Shown: positions 1 to 12,433 of the stretch, in pieces | Position numbering within the stretch: the first letter of the stretch is position 1 | Layout: each line of letters begins with the position of its first letter | Source of the DNA: Bryoerythrophyllum caledonicum | Lineage: Eukaryota > Streptophyta > Bryopsida > Pottiales > Pottiaceae | Assembly: GCA_963971425.1 (NCBI GenBank) | Contig: OZ020514.1 | Location: forward strand, 24,788,602-24,852,601 | Length of the DNA: 64,000 bases | Reading direction: 5' to 3' | The notes under the pieces: model-generated | What the model was told of the DNA's origin: nothing | The model's database searches: none | What the model saw: only the letters and a program-made list of their open reading frames with translations | Made by a program: the position numbers and the translations under genes

Positions 1-18
1 GTACACTGGTGGAGACTC

Positions 19-2418
19 TTGTATAGGGTCCACTCTAGCCCCCATGTGATTTTACCATCAACCATGGTTGAATTGACCCTCACCTTCCACGACTTCACTG
101 AACAAGGGAGTGTAGGTGCCACCTTCTCCGGATTGGTGAAGCAATCCGTGATCAAAGAGGGCTTTCAAGAAGTGGAGCGGCGGGAGCTAGACAAAGTGTG
201 GGCGAAGTTTTTCTACGAAGCAAACGTGCCGTTTGCTGTAGCACGGAATGCTACGTTCAAGGAAGCCTTGACGAAGACTGCTTCTTTCAAAAAACCATAT
301 GTCCCACCTTCTTACCATGACATTTGGACAAGGTTGTTGGGACAAGCAAAGGCTCATTTGGAAGCACAACTTGCTTTCAAACAATCTATGAAAGACATAT
401 CATTTGGAAGCACAACTTCATAGATTGTTTGAGAGTGTTTGGAAGTTTGAAGGAACTCTAGCTTTGGATGGGTCGTCATCCTTTGTCTAATGCAATGCTT
501 GTGTCTCCTGCTGGAGAGCTCTTCTTGGGAGCCGTAGATACTACGAGCAAAGGAAAGAACGTTGGGTACCTGACATCTATCATGTTGAAGTTCATTGAAC
601 AAGTTGGCTGCCACAACATTGTTCAGGTGTGTACTGACAATGCTCCAGTAATGCTTAATGCCTCAGAATTAGTCGTCAAGAAATATCCACACATATACAT
701 TCAAGGATGTGCCCCGCATGCCATGGACTTATTGTTGGAGGACCGAGGGAAGGCTACATGGTTGAAAGAAACTCTCGACAAGATCAAGTTCTTGGCGAAG
801 TTTGTCGAGAATCGGCAAATGCCCCTTGTCGTGTTTCAAAAACACGAGGCCAAGTTCAACCTATTGATGCCCGGGCAAACAAGATTTGCACGTAATTTCA
901 TGATCATAGATCATCTGTTGAAGGTCAAAGAATCATTGGAGCAAACTATTGTTGATCCAAAATGGCGGGCATACGCCTCAAAGAAGTCACTCTTGTCTAG
1001 AGATAAACTAGTGATCTCTCGGAGCATCGAAAGAGTGGTTCTAGATGAGCGTTTTTGGGAGCGGTGCTTAAACTTTCGGGAGATGGTAGCCCCTGTAATA
1101 TATGCGCTTTGGGAATTTGACGCCAAAAAACCTTGTATGCCCAAGGTCTTGCACATCCTTCACGAGCTCGAGAAGCATGTTCTGGCGTTGCGTAAAGAAC
1201 CATTTTGTCTCGATGGGGACTTAGCGGTCATTGTTGAAGACAAGTTCCGCGAATCAGATGATGACAACGAATTTACATTCCGCCGGTGCACTTCTTAATC
1301 TTTAATTACTCAATGACAAAAAGTTGGCCGATGATCCGGATGTCATCACGACATGCAATCGAGTACTATAAAAATTGTGGACTCCTAAGATTTATCCGGA
1401 CGTGGTGAACAAATTCATAGCATTTCAAAACAAGGGTGTACCATTCCATAACACGTTGGATCCTGAGGACCAAAGATATTCTCCATATGCTTGGTGGGAT
1501 TTTGAAGGTGCTTGTGGAAAAATCCTTGCACCAATTGCAAAGAGAATACTGGCGCAGACAGTGTCATCTTCTTCTTGCAAACGCAATTGAAGTAGCTACT
1601 CTTTCGTCCATGACAAGAAACGGAATTGGTTACTACCGGGAAGGGCTGAAGACTTGGTCTTTGTTTATACGAACTCAAAGTTGCTTACGAATGCAAAGTT
1701 GACGGATGAGAAGAGGTGGTACGCAGAGAACTTGAATTTAGAGGATCCACAACCACGTGAATCGGATGACCCGGAATACTCTCACGATTCAAGCATCGGT
1801 GCCCTTGCCAATTACGATGCAAAGCATCTAGACGATGAAATTGACAACAACCCCCGTCTACGTATGGATAATACTCACGATGCCCCAATCACCGAGTATG
1901 ATTTTGTCGAAGGCGACATTCTTGCAGAGAAAGAAGATGACTTGTTGCCCACAGTATGGTACTTGAATGGAGACGGCATGGTCAATAGCGATAATATCCT
2001 TCGTCATGGACCAGCTCCACTTCCGGAAGACACGAAGGACAAGGGAGCAAAAGATTTATCATTCTCATGTGCAACGGCACTACACCGGCCAAAAATGCAA
2101 GGGTTGTCGTTGAAAAATGTTCAGGAAGGCAAGCACCACGGTCTCGTACTTGTAGAAAATCTTGAGCAAATGTTAAAAGAGTCGTTCCTAGGCAACACGG
2201 TTGTTCTCGGGGAGAAAACTATGGAGGGCCGTATTAACGGCGGTACAAGGAGTCATTTTCAGGTCACGGAGAAGAAGGCGTCCTCTTCTAAGGATCAGCT
2301 GTCCTTGCATGGTCGCGCGACGCGGTCTCTTTTTAGAACCCCTCTTGTAACGATCACTACAACCAATTTGAAATCCTTCTATGATTTGGTGTCCATTTCA
2401 AAACATGTCCGACCCTAA
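19..2418 (+). pseudogene. hAT-superfamily transposase remnant (DUF659 + C-terminal dimerisation region)
   Basis: The first piece (19-423) has the plant hAT signature FFYEANVPFAVARNATF. The second (468-1298) continues the DUF659/RNase H-like core with TDNAPVML and GCAPHAMDLLLED. The third (1375-1590) and fourth (from 1591) carry the dimerisation region, YAWWDFEG and then SSYSFVHDKKRN followed by RAEDLVFVY. An acidic tail runs to 2418. The pieces use different frames. In-frame stops include a TGA at 1588-1590 just after CKRN, where relatives have Trp, so TGG to TGA is likely, and a TAA at 1369. A frame change falls near 1290. The N-terminal BED finger is absent or lies left of the window. Such transposases cut and paste hAT DNA transposons; this copy cannot make an active protein. 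Confidence 0.85.
355..432. repeat. Nested direct and inverted duplication inside the hAT pseudogene
   Basis: An 18-bp direct repeat (catttggaagcacaactt) occurs at 355-372 and 401-418. A 15-bp perfect inverted repeat (tcaaacaatctatga and its complement) occurs at 377-391 and 418-432. They overlap at the point where the hAT frame breaks. This looks like a template-switch scar and explains the frame loss between the first two pieces. Confidence 0.85.
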
Positions 2419-3399
2419 ACACCGCAACGCCAATTTGTAGCATACCCAGTGATGGGGATGTACCTTTGTCTAAGCTCTTCATACATCACACCAAGGTTCA
2501 AGGAGGTTTATGATTACAACCTATGCAGCCTACAAACGCCACGAAGAAACGAAAAGCTCCCATGCATCCATTTGTTCGCGCGCAACCTAGTAATCCCACT
2601 GATGTCAATGAAACTTGCAAGAGATTCAAAACCATTCAAATATTGTCGATCAAACGGAGAATCAAACAAGAAGCCACCACTGATTATGAAGACGATCCTT
2701 CAGGATCTAGTGGATCCTTCGGGATCTATAGGAGACAACGATTACGAACTTCCTACCGATGTGAATGAGTAGGAAAATTTGGCCCATTTACATGGTATGC
2801 GTTCACCGCACTTATTTTAATTGCAAATAGTGTAGTTCAAGTTCATGTAACTTTATAGCCGTCCCGTGGATGCATTGAAAGCTTCTATTGTCTCAATTGA
2901 TTTTTAGATTGATTCCGAATATCAATAAAGATTTTTCATATATGCACAAGATTTATATCCATCTCTTTTGCTATTCTATTGTCTTGTATTTTGTGTATGG
3001 ATTTAGTCATATCCTACAAAATGACTTAAACATGACATTCTTATTGTGTACCAAATGTACTTTGAGTTTGCAAACTTCTATTTATTTCACTGCTTCGCAT
3101 TCACCGAATGCACTACAACATTTCTAACATCCACATACAATTGAAGAATTAACAAGTGGACATTATATCGTACAACTTGTAAACCTTTATTTCAAAAAGT
3201 ATGCCCCACCACGGCATGCTTCCAACTTCTTGCCACACCATTCCTTCAACAACAACTACGCTAAGCTTTACGTTTATCTATCCCATTCAACTGCCTTGAA
3301 GAAGAAGGCTCGTTTGTATGATCCGTTCGTGTGCTACTACGAGTCCGCGGTTTTTGACTTAGCCAGAAAATCTTTCCCCCCTCTTTGAATTCTCGATCT
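2419..3399. other. Interval between the convergent hAT and RING-type pseudogenes
   Basis: A short basic frame at 2523-2768 (+), with KKRKAP and SIKRRIKQE, may be the eroded C-terminus of the hAT element or chance. On the minus strand, the frame of the RING-type pseudogene continues weakly (Lys/Arg-rich, GGKRKRDNDND near 3440-3480). I see no other structure. Confidence 0.3.
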
Positions 3400-6323
3400 A
3401 CAGCTGCAATTTTCTTATGCATGTCCAACTCCAACTATCGTCGCTGTCATTGTCATTATCCCTCTTCCGCTTCCCGCCAAGATCCACCTTCTTCGCCGCA
3501 GAGATTTCCATGGCCTTCTCAATTTATTCCACCACCTTGTTCACAAAAGCGTCATTATCTCGGAATGACACCAATAATTCCCCTTGCGACTTTGTAGCAC
3601 ATTCCTCCAATAGCAAATGATGTTTCCAATCCTCGAATCAGATGCATGCACCGCATCCCAATAAAAACATTCTTCGTCTTCAAAAGAAGCCTCTTTCGTT
3701 GAACACCATAGTTTTGCGGCCTCTTCCAGCTTTGCAAGGACCTGGGCTCTTTCAACCAAAGTACGATTGTACTTTTTGCACTCATCTTCCAATCCAATGC
3801 CATCGTCTACCTCATGCCACAAACCATCTTCTTTCTTCTCAGCTCTCTTTGGAGGAAATCATAAGAAACACTTGTGCTCAGTGCTCCAATGGCCCCCAAA
3901 GTTGCGGCAAAACAACTCTTGTTACTCGCCATCTTCAATCTCTCGCACCCTTATCTCCACCTCTTAGTCATCTGTCATCCAAAAGAATGGATCACATTCC
4001 ATCTCATACTCCTCGTATAGTTGGTGACAAGAAAACTCACTATTCCAAATAAGTGGTTTTCTCCAGTCACGATAGTTCTGGGATTTCTTCGAAAGTTGAT
4101 CCAAGGGGAGATTCCATTGATTGAACTCGTGCCCTAGTGGCATAACATCTTGTATATCCATCACTTTGTAGAACCTTGTGCTAATTAGAGAGCGACACAT
4201 GGGACACTCCGATTATATCGTAGAACTTGCGGAAAAGCAAGTAATATGAAAGTTATGGCTACATTAGTCCAATGTATACGCTCCCTCCGGACCGAAATGT
4301 TCTTGGCACAAGCTCCATTTGTCATTGTAAAATGTCAGGACAAGGTCGCAAGTATGGATTATTCTTTGCTTTGATTCCGCAAAATGTGATGAGAAGATAT
4401 TGTGTGGCACCCATCTTTCCTCCACTTCCAAAGCCCAATCAATACCATTGCTCTTTTCCTTCCGATGATAGTTTGTGCGATCCATCATCTCCGGTACATC
4501 ACCCCAAATAGTAACTTCTGTCGGCTCATGTCCACGTTGTCAAATGAATTTCTTGAATCTCTCCAATGAGGTATCCACGAGATCACATGATTCTTGTGAT
4601 TCGGCAGCAAATTTTTTGGGATCATAATGTGCTTTCGAGACTAAGGTCTCCATGTCATGAAGACGATGAATCCAACCCAACTAAGGCATTGTGTTATCGT
4701 TGCATGGTGTGTCGTCCACCGATTTCAATGTCGTTCGCAATGTCTCTAGTTCCGCTCGTGCCTCGTCCCTCTCCTTATTTGCCACCTCAAACTTCTGTGA
4801 CATCAATTCCATCTTCCCCTCACATTCGACTACTGCCTTCCATTTTTTCGTGCGCTTCTGGCCGCACTTGGCAACTCCTAAGTGGTACTACCAATTCAAC
4901 TCAAGGAGGCTCGGCCGGTCTGCTAGATTTTATTGGTGTGGCATCCTTTGCATCATTCCCTTTAAACTTGAAAAGAAAAAGGTCGTCCAAATTTCCGGCG
5001 CTGTCCTCAATGACTACCACATGTACCTTAGGAACCGGCGCATTCATCTTCTCCGACATCTTTTTAAAGACTCCCCTCCTGGCCTCCACGTGCCGTTTGT
5101 TCCCTTCCAATTCCCATTTTAGCTGTCTAGTGAGGGCATCATTTTTATCGGCCTTTTTCTCCAATTCTGTCACTTTCTATAATAGCGCGATCCTGTCTTC
5201 TAACATTGGCGTTATACATGAGGATAATGTGTCGAAGCCAGCAACGGCTTGTAGCACACACAAAGTTATACTTGAAAACGCATAAGCCATATCTAGAAGA
5301 AAATGAGCCATTGCTGCAAGAATTTTGGCCCTGTCCATCAAATTACGCGCCACTCTGACTATTCCTTTTATTTCCGCCGCCTCGCTCCAATCACTTTGCG
5401 TTTTGACTAGAACATCAAATTCCTTTGTTTGAACGCATGCTTTAGTCCACATAACACTCAAGTCGAGCAACTCTTTGAACTTATCCTTGTTTAGCATTGT
5501 TGAAAGCATTTCTTCAATACCAAAAATTATACCCTTGTTAATCATCGGGTCATTGGAATTTGGTTCCAATGTTTCCCCCGTTGAAGTGATTGGCCCGGCA
5601 TCCATTGTCTCTAGTGCCATGCCTTCCATAGTTTGAACGTTTGGAACAACGGTTTCTTCTCCATCCGTATTCCCCCCTTGTTCTACAATATCAATGTCTT
5701 CACCTTTTACCATCACAATATTTTGAATATCAGATTGTACAGGGTCTTCTATCGTTTTTTCATCCAAAGAGTCTTTGGGGATCATAGTTGACAATATATT
5801 GTCCACCGCAATGTCCAAATATTTTTCAGACTCCATCACAACAGCAACCTCCTCCACCAAAGGTTGTATGTTCGCCACGGTATACACCGCGGTCATCCGA
5901 CGAGCCCTTTTCAACTCCTCCAAAATATCCTTAGTCAAGACCGATTCAGGATTAAATAAATCGGAATAAGCTTCTAATTTTGCCCAATCTTAAGCGGATA
6001 TTGTGTAGTAGTCGAAAACGTGGTCCAATCCACCTTTCGTTTCAACATGACGGCTTGCAAGCAAAGTAAGTCGTATGACTTATGTGACAATATCTTGGCC
6101 AAAGTTTATTGATGTGGTACATTTTCACGTATTTCTTGCATGTCTTGGATATCCGATGATCCTCCGTTTTAGCCTCCCAACCTTCCTCTGCTTCAATGTC
6201 TTCATTGTCCAAAATCTCCCATCGTAGATCATGAGTAGCACGTTTCTGTTTGATATTGTTCTTCAACCCTCCCGTTCCAATTTCATTCACATCTTTCACC
6301 ATGATCCCCTTCTCCGTCGCCAT
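3400..6323 (-). pseudogene. Long decayed transposon-type gene: Lys/Trp N-terminal motif, coiled coil, RING-H2-like domain
   Basis: The minus strand keeps protein-like sequence over about 2.9 kb. The 6323-6042 piece has an acidic stretch followed by CKKYVKMYHINKLWPRY, matching the start of the gene at 11.1 kb. A helical middle (5986-5177) leads into a Lys/Glu-rich coiled coil (5173-4901, TELEKKADKNDALTR). After a frame change near 4890, one frame runs from about 4870 to 3541, broken only by stops. It contains CQEHFGPEG, then CSHNFHITC, then SECPMCRSLI, which is the C-x-H-x2-H-x2-C...C-x2-C pattern of RING-H2 fingers. The first zinc Cys appears to be Trp (TGG for TGY). Stops in this frame lie at 4540 (TGA), 4264 and 4213 (TAA) and 3964 (TAG). 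RING proteins are usually ubiquitin ligases; any such role here is inference. It is convergent with the hAT remnant. Confidence 0.6.
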
Positions 6324-6539
6324 GGTAATGCTTGTTTATTAAAAAACAAGCGCCGACACTCCGGTATTTATTTGTGAATGAATGGTTTGGCAAATTAAAA
6401 AACAAAATATCCAGTCACAATAAAAGGACCCCTATCTCCTCACCTAGTAAGAGCAATAAGTACAAAAAAACTGTAATTGCACCACATCTGACTCGACATG
6501 AGAAGAGAGAAAGTGAGAAAAAATGAAGCAGTCGTTCGC

Positions 6540-6720
6540 TTGTATGTGTGGACATCCGCCTAACCTAACAGGGCGGCTGTCCGAACCAACCAACGGCTAA
6601 TCGGACAGGCCCACCAAGCTGCTGGGCAGCAAATGGGCCGGCCATCCGAACTAGTCGTCGGCCGAGCCAGGCCGATCGTGCCGACAGGCCGTCCGCCAAC
6701 CTCGCGTCCGACTATTTTTT
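6540..6720 (-). promoter_or_regulatory. GC-rich leader upstream of the RING-type pseudogene
   Basis: This is an abrupt GC-rich island in AT-rich DNA, with many copies of GTCCG/CGGAC, GGCCG and CCGTCCG-like words. It lies just upstream (minus sense) of the 6323 start. A similar island sits at the same place before the related gene at 11.1 kb. It is probably a promoter or subterminal region of the same transposon family. Confidence 0.45.
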
Positions 6721-6772
6721 AATTTTTTAAATTTTTTTTTCTTCATTAAAAGTAATAAAAGAAGTTAATTCC

Positions 6773-7710
6773 TAAGGTACCGCGACAGTTTTATCCAAAA
6801 AAACACTTCAAAAGTATTGGATTCTAGTGAAATGAAGAAAGAAGGAAACAATAACTTCAATCTCCAGTTTTGACCATAGGATCTCAATTAAGACTTAATA
6901 AATAATGTACTCACAAAATTTCATGAACTTTGACCACACGGATTGAAAGTTTAGTGTTTGAAGTCAAGAAAATGGTTCATTTTCTTACCTCCACTCAATG
7001 GATCAGCAGTCTTTGACTTCACTTGGTGTCAAATTTTTGCACTACACAAGGTCTAAATCCATTACCATCTTGTTAAACTTGATGATAGTTTATGATACAC
7101 CAATTTTTAGAGGTATAGGACAAGTGTAGCATATTTAAAACAAATGTGCAAGGAGTGGAGGTTCAAAATTTGCCAATTCACACTTTTATTTTTTGTGAGA
7201 TTAATATGTTTTCGATTGATAATCCAAATGATCAATAGGAAGGCTTACACCACATGTTGTGGAAAAAATAAAAAGTGAAAATTATGAAGATCTCTTAATT
7301 TTATGTGGAACAGAAGAATTCTTTTTGGTAACTTGCCCAACAATGAGTGACAATGTGTGAAAATGTTTGAATTGGGTTGGTATGCTATTTTTCAGTAAAG
7401 TCAAAAACTTTTTTTTGACAATATGAAGGCAAATAATATTACATACGAGTATTTATAATCTCACATTCAATAGAGTGTCCTAGCAAAAGTTTTTGTAGGT
7501 CCCCGAGGTGCCCGCTCTCCCCATTTGAAATTCAAAACCCTATAAGTTTTCATCAAATGTCAAATTTAAGAAACCATTGTTTTCTCACTAAGGTTCTGGT
7601 TATGCCTTTTTGTAGTAAACAATTCAAAGAGAAATGTTGGAAATTCACACCGTAGGAACCTGACCGAACTTTCAAAAAGCCCCTTTTTGACACTTGGTCC
7701 TTTAAGGGTT
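6773..7710 (-). repeat. Dispersed repeat family R, copy 1 (minus orientation)
   Basis: This is about 0.94 kb of non-coding sequence, alignable by eye over its whole length to the reverse complement of 18775-19718. Shared landmarks are the words ccttagg and actagaatccaa at one end, cctctaaaaattggtg in the middle, and aaaacttttgctag then atggggaaag and gtcaatttac toward the other end. I see no coding capacity. Confidence 0.8.
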
Positions 7711-8929
7711 AAGATGGAGCTATATCTTGTAAAGTAATAGAGCTACAGACTTTAGGGAAACCAAAATATAAGAGAGAGAAAATATAAGGGAGAGATAGCA
7801 AATAATACAAATATATTTGAAATATATTAGCTATGGAGAAGCTTTTTCAACTTCGTGGGAGAGTTGCCTTATATAGTTCCTTCCCACCATAGAAGGTAAA
7901 GTAAACTACAAGCTCACTTTACTTTGAGCGGATATAGAAACATAAATTCCTATTACCTTATGCAGGTATAGAATCTACTCATCGTTTCTAAGTTGACTTT
8001 TACTTTAACAATAGGCACAAAGGCTTTCATTTCTTTTTGCCAATTTAACCCCTATTAGCCCAAGTGTCTCCGGGGTACAGAAATGCATACTTTAACAAGC
8101 AATTTGCTTTCAATCTGTTCAATCAGAATTCACAAAATTTTGACCACATTATCTCATATGAGTTGAGAAGGAAATCCTATGGTTACAATTTTAATAAGTT
8201 CTTCTTCGTAGTTATTAATCAACGAAGTAGAGATTAATCTGAGATTGCTTGGACCATTAGGGATTAAAGGAGTCGGGAGGAATTAAAAAAATCAAAGAGA
8301 AAAAAAACTAATAAATAAATGAAGAGGACAAAAAGAAGAGAGTGACAATCTACAAAATTCCAGATTTGAAATAAAACGGAAAGAGAAGGGAGGGAGAGAG
8401 AGGGACATTTATAAATGTAGATCTCATTTAAATTAGATGGAGTGAGTGGAAAAGGGAGAGATGGATAATCGTTCAGGAAGATCCTAGTTAAATTAGAAGA
8501 AGAGGATCCAAGGCAAAAGAATTCCATTTTCTTTTTACTGGAAGGAGTGGAGAAGAATGCAAAAAATTATAAATAAAAATAAAGAAGGTTCTTCAAAAAA
8601 CAAAAAAAAAATGAGGCAAAAATGAGATACGGACAATTCTAAATGAAGTCTTCATTAAATTAGAAGGGAAGGAAGAGGGTTTAGGCTTTAGGGACAATTA
8701 TTGATTTAGATATTAAGTAATATAGAATGTGTGAGTTTGGGGAGGAACATCTTGATTTTTTTTTAAACAGACAAAAGGAAGAGAGGAACAACCAAATAAA
8801 AATTAAACTCTCTAGTAAACTAGAAGAAGAAGCAAACCAAAGAGAGAGAGGGACAATTATAAATGTACACCTTATTAAATTTGACACATCTTGTTTTCTC
8901 TTGTACAAGATGTGTTAAAAACCTTCCTA
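7711..8929. other. AT/GA-rich intergenic DNA
   Basis: 8270-8900 is strongly purine-biased on the plus strand (repeated agagaga/ggaaga words); 7740-8260 is plain AT-rich DNA. The ORFs here are low-complexity and unconvincing. I see no gene or defined element. Confidence 0.4.
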
Positions 8930-9130
8930 TTGATTGTTTGGATAAACATTCTAAAAGATATTTGGTGCACAAAAAAGTGAAATGTGAATTGGCCATGTTT
9001 GAACCTCCACTCCTTGCACAAATTTATTGGAACATGCTACTCCCGTTTTTTACCTCTACAAATTGGTGTATATGGAATTAACATCATGCTTCATAGAACA
9101 ATATAAAATTATGAACTTTTTGGATTGTAT
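8930..9130 (+). repeat. Partial R repeat
   Basis: It matches the central part of R: a stretch with gtgaattggcc and gaacctccactccttgcac, then acctctacaaattggtgt and taacatcatgctt. It is bounded by unrelated AT-rich sequence. Confidence 0.6.
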
Positions 9131-9639
9131 AAAATTTATAGAAAGCAAAGTCAAAGTCTAGGGTACCTATCAACGATGGAAGAAAATGAACAACTTTTTT
9201 TACTTTACACACTATAATCTATCAAACCATGCGGTGGATTGCAACCATAAGAGCATGGTGTGTTCATATAGAAGTCTACTTTAGGATCTTACGGTTTAAA
9301 ATCTAAAGATCACTTGAAAAATGTGATTGCTATGCCTCTTTTTCAATGTGACGGTTTTGGACTAATTTTTAGCTAAATTGGCCGTGTTCCTTTAGAGTTT
9401 AAGACAAGGGTAAAAGATTTAGACCTTGCATATTACATAAATGTGATACGAAGTGTTGTCAAAGTCTCATGAATATGGATCAACGTAGGGAAGAGAATGA
9501 GTTGTTGTTTGGATTGTAAACACCATGATTTATCAATCCGTGCGGTCGATAGGAACCAAATATATGAACACGCCATACTCTTTTAGTTGCAATCTACCGC
9601 ACGAACCGATAGATTATAGTGTCTAACGTGAAAACAATG

Positions 9640-9920
9640 ATTGAGTTTTCTTCCCGGGTTCGTAGACTTTGACTTCACTTTCTATGAAATATTTAAAGTA
9701 CAGAAGTTCCAAATCTTTTACCATTGTCTTAAGCATCATGTTCATTCCGAATACACCTATTTCTGAAGGTAAAAGAGGGGTGTATCATCTTCAAAAAATT
9801 TGAGCAACAAGTGGAGGTTCAAGAATGGCCGATTCACATTACAATTACTTGTGAACTAAATATCTTTTAGCATGCTTATCCAATTGGTCAATAAAAGGGT
9901 GTACAACACATCTTTTAGGA
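9640..9920 (-). repeat. Partial R repeat (minus orientation)
   Basis: It carries tttgacttcactt, a truncated caccta-ttctgaaggta segment and ggaggttcaagaatggcc, the reverse of the R centre. It is diverged. Confidence 0.5.
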
Positions 9921-10739
9921 GAACAAAACAAAAAGTGAAAAATATAAAGATTTGTAAGTCTTATTGATGAAAAGAAGTTTTGTTGCACATTGCCTGAAAA
10001 ATGGTGAAAATATTTTACTTGGAATAAAATGCGATTTTACAATAAAGACAATTTTTTTTTTTGGAAATCTTTTAAAGAAAGAAATATTCTTCATGAGTAT
10101 GAAAAACCTCAATGTCAATAGAAAATTCTATGAAAGGTTTTTAGATGCCCAAGCTCCCCATTTTTCATTATGAGTGGTACTAAATTTGGAACCACAAATC
10201 CAAAAAAAAAATTAATACATTCAAATAGCTCTTTCTAGGGAAAATCTATTATTCAATTTTCAAAAGTTGTTTTTTTTTCGAATTATAGAAACCTGCCCAA
10301 AATTGAAAACTTGTCGCGAAGGAGATTTAGTCTTGTAGAGGCCAAAAACCCTCCCATACAAAGTTATGCCCACCTCGTGGACAATGTATCCTCGGCCCTT
10401 GGAACATTGTGCCCGTGGGCCATTCCAATTTCCTCCTGGTTAGTCGAAGATAAAAAAATGGATACGAGCATCTCTTATATGTTATGTAGGATATTTTAAG
10501 TGGAACCATTATTAAGAAATTATATAATTCATATGCTTCCACGCGCACAATGGAATATCCACGTGTATGCGCATAAAATCTTACCGACATTCCTTCGAAC
10601 AACAATGCACTTGACTCAATCTCCTGATTTGGAGTGCACGTGCAATGTCAACCGTTTCAGAAAAGTAGTGGAGGACAAGGGAAGGGAGTTGGAAGGGGAG
10701 AGAGTTGGGAGGGGAGGGAGCGTAGAGAAGTGGAAGAGC
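9921..10739. other. AT-rich interval without a recognisable gene
   Basis: Poly-A/T tracts and short chance ORFs only. The 10300-10640 stretch is less AT-rich but shows no protein family I can recognise. Confidence 0.3.
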
Positions 10740-10985
10740 GAAGAGGAAAGGCCGTCCGTTTGGGGTCGGCCGCGGACGGCTGAGGCCGTCTGATCTGACG
10801 GCCGCGGACGGATCTGATTGAACGGTCGTGATCGTCGGTGGCGACATCGCGACCATCCGATCGGGCGATGCGCCGGAGGTTATCTGCCATCAGACGGCCC
10901 GGACGATTCCCGGATCGACAACCAATGCCGTCCGCCATCCACGGTGGGCATAAAAGGAGGACGGCCCACCATTCTCCCACACTTT
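10740..10985 (+). promoter_or_regulatory. GC-rich promoter-like region with TATA box
   Basis: It is dense in GACGG/CCGTC words, including ggccgcggacgg twice near 10770-10810, and resembles the island at 6.5-6.7 kb. A TATA-like cataaaagg lies at 10949-10957. About 155 bp further on, a pyrimidine-rich acceptor (ttctttttag) precedes the ATG at 11111, which suggests a short 5' leader intron. Confidence 0.5.
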
Positions 10986-11110
10986 AGTGGGCGAGCTCGT
11001 CACTTTGGCATTTTCAGCCAAATTGCTTGCACACCTTTGAGTGCACTCATTAAGTTTTGATTCATTTGATTTTCATTATTTCATTTAATTCTTTGTTCTT
11101 TTTAGGAAAT

Positions 11111-12085
11111 ATGCCAAGGTCTAACCGAAGCCTTGCTCTAAAGGGGAAAATCCCCGACATGGATTGGGACACAACGGACGATCCAGATGTTCTTGCAGAA
11201 TATCAATGGCAGGATGAGGAAGAGTGGCTTTGGACTTGCACCATGTGCAAGAGGTATGTGAAAATGAAGCACCTCATGAAGTTGTGGCCGAGGGCACAAG
11301 CGAGGATATCGAGGCCGCGGCGCAGAAGGTTTAGCAAGCATTTGTCAGAGCGCCCATATCTTGCTTCGATATCATGAAGTCACAGCTACGGTGGGTGTGC
11401 GCAACTCGAGGCCGGAGATCATGTTGTACTCGAACATGGCAATGATTTGGGCTGAAATTGTCCTACACAAGGATGTGGATTGGCGCACTGTGGCGCGTCA
11501 TAATGTCAGCCTCATGGATCGAAGCCAACATTTTATACCAACCACTTGGAATCAACCGAGTGATTGTTGGCCACGTTGGTCAAATCGAAGATCCGGGGAC
11601 GATCTCGATGCCCAACAATAACGGCAGACACCTCCACAGGAGTATGAGGGCCATAACTACAACGGCCACAACTATGGCAATGATATGGGTTCCGCGCCAG
11701 TATCATTTGGTGGAGGAATTAGCGGCCATTACTACGAAGGAGGCCAATGTGGTACAAGAACCAACACCCCTCAGAGCTATACGCCAACGCATCCAAGGGA
11801 AACGTACAAGTCATGTCGTAATCCCCGAGAAAAGAGGAAGAACATCACACCCCAATCTATGCACTTGTCTCGTACAATGGATATGGCCGGAGCACATATG
11901 AGAGTGACAACACACCTCCACCAATGTTTGGACCCCATGAGGATGAAGATGCCGAGTTCGAGAGACAAATGCGTGAAGCCACAATACAGAGCCATGAAGA
12001 GTACATCCGCAGGCTCAAAGATGAATCCTGCTACATGAACAGGCAATACAATAATTTGTATAATGTTTATTCAAGCGGGCCGTAG
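11111..12085 (+). pseudogene. Decayed gene sharing the N-terminal domain of the 6.3 kb pseudogene
   Basis: From the ATG at 11111 the protein begins MPRSNRSLALKGKIPD and reaches WTCTMCKRYVKMKHLMKLWPRA, clearly related to the CKKYVKMYHINKLWPRY segment at 6.1 kb. The reading is lost near 11290. Later pieces occupy different frames: RPEIMLYSNMAMIWAEIVLHKD at 11418-11480, a Gly/Tyr/Asn-rich stretch around 11640-11760 (GHNYNGHNYGNDMG), and a clean C-terminal frame at 11852-12085 ending in a probable short coiled coil (FERQMREATIQSHEEYIRRLK) and TAG. I do not recognise a family. The Cys-x2-Cys followed by His could be an eroded zinc finger. It is probably a shorter member of the same transposon-type gene family. 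Confidence 0.5.
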
Positions 12086-12433
12086 TCAAGTGGCGCTGGG
12101 CTAGGTCAAAGATGTGATACTGACTCAGATGAAGTTTATCACACATGGGTACGTTGTAATGTAATCCATGTGGATAATGTCTTTGTGCAAGAACAATATT
12201 GACTATTTTGTAAATTTAGAAGGTCATTTTTAAAGATCTTTAAATGGATGTTTATTAAAAATTTATACGTTGCGGCCATGTCAATGTGAACAATGAATGT
12301 ACAATGCATGTTACACGTTTTCAAATGAGTTTTATTGATAATTTTTTAGTGTAAGTGGATGTGTGGAATGAGAAATTTTTATACATTCAAACTTTTCATT
12401 CACTTCATATCAGTTCAAGAAAATTTTGTATTA
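12086..12433. other. Short AT-rich spacer
   Basis: This is the 3' flank of the preceding pseudogene; no feature is recognised. Confidence 0.3.
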
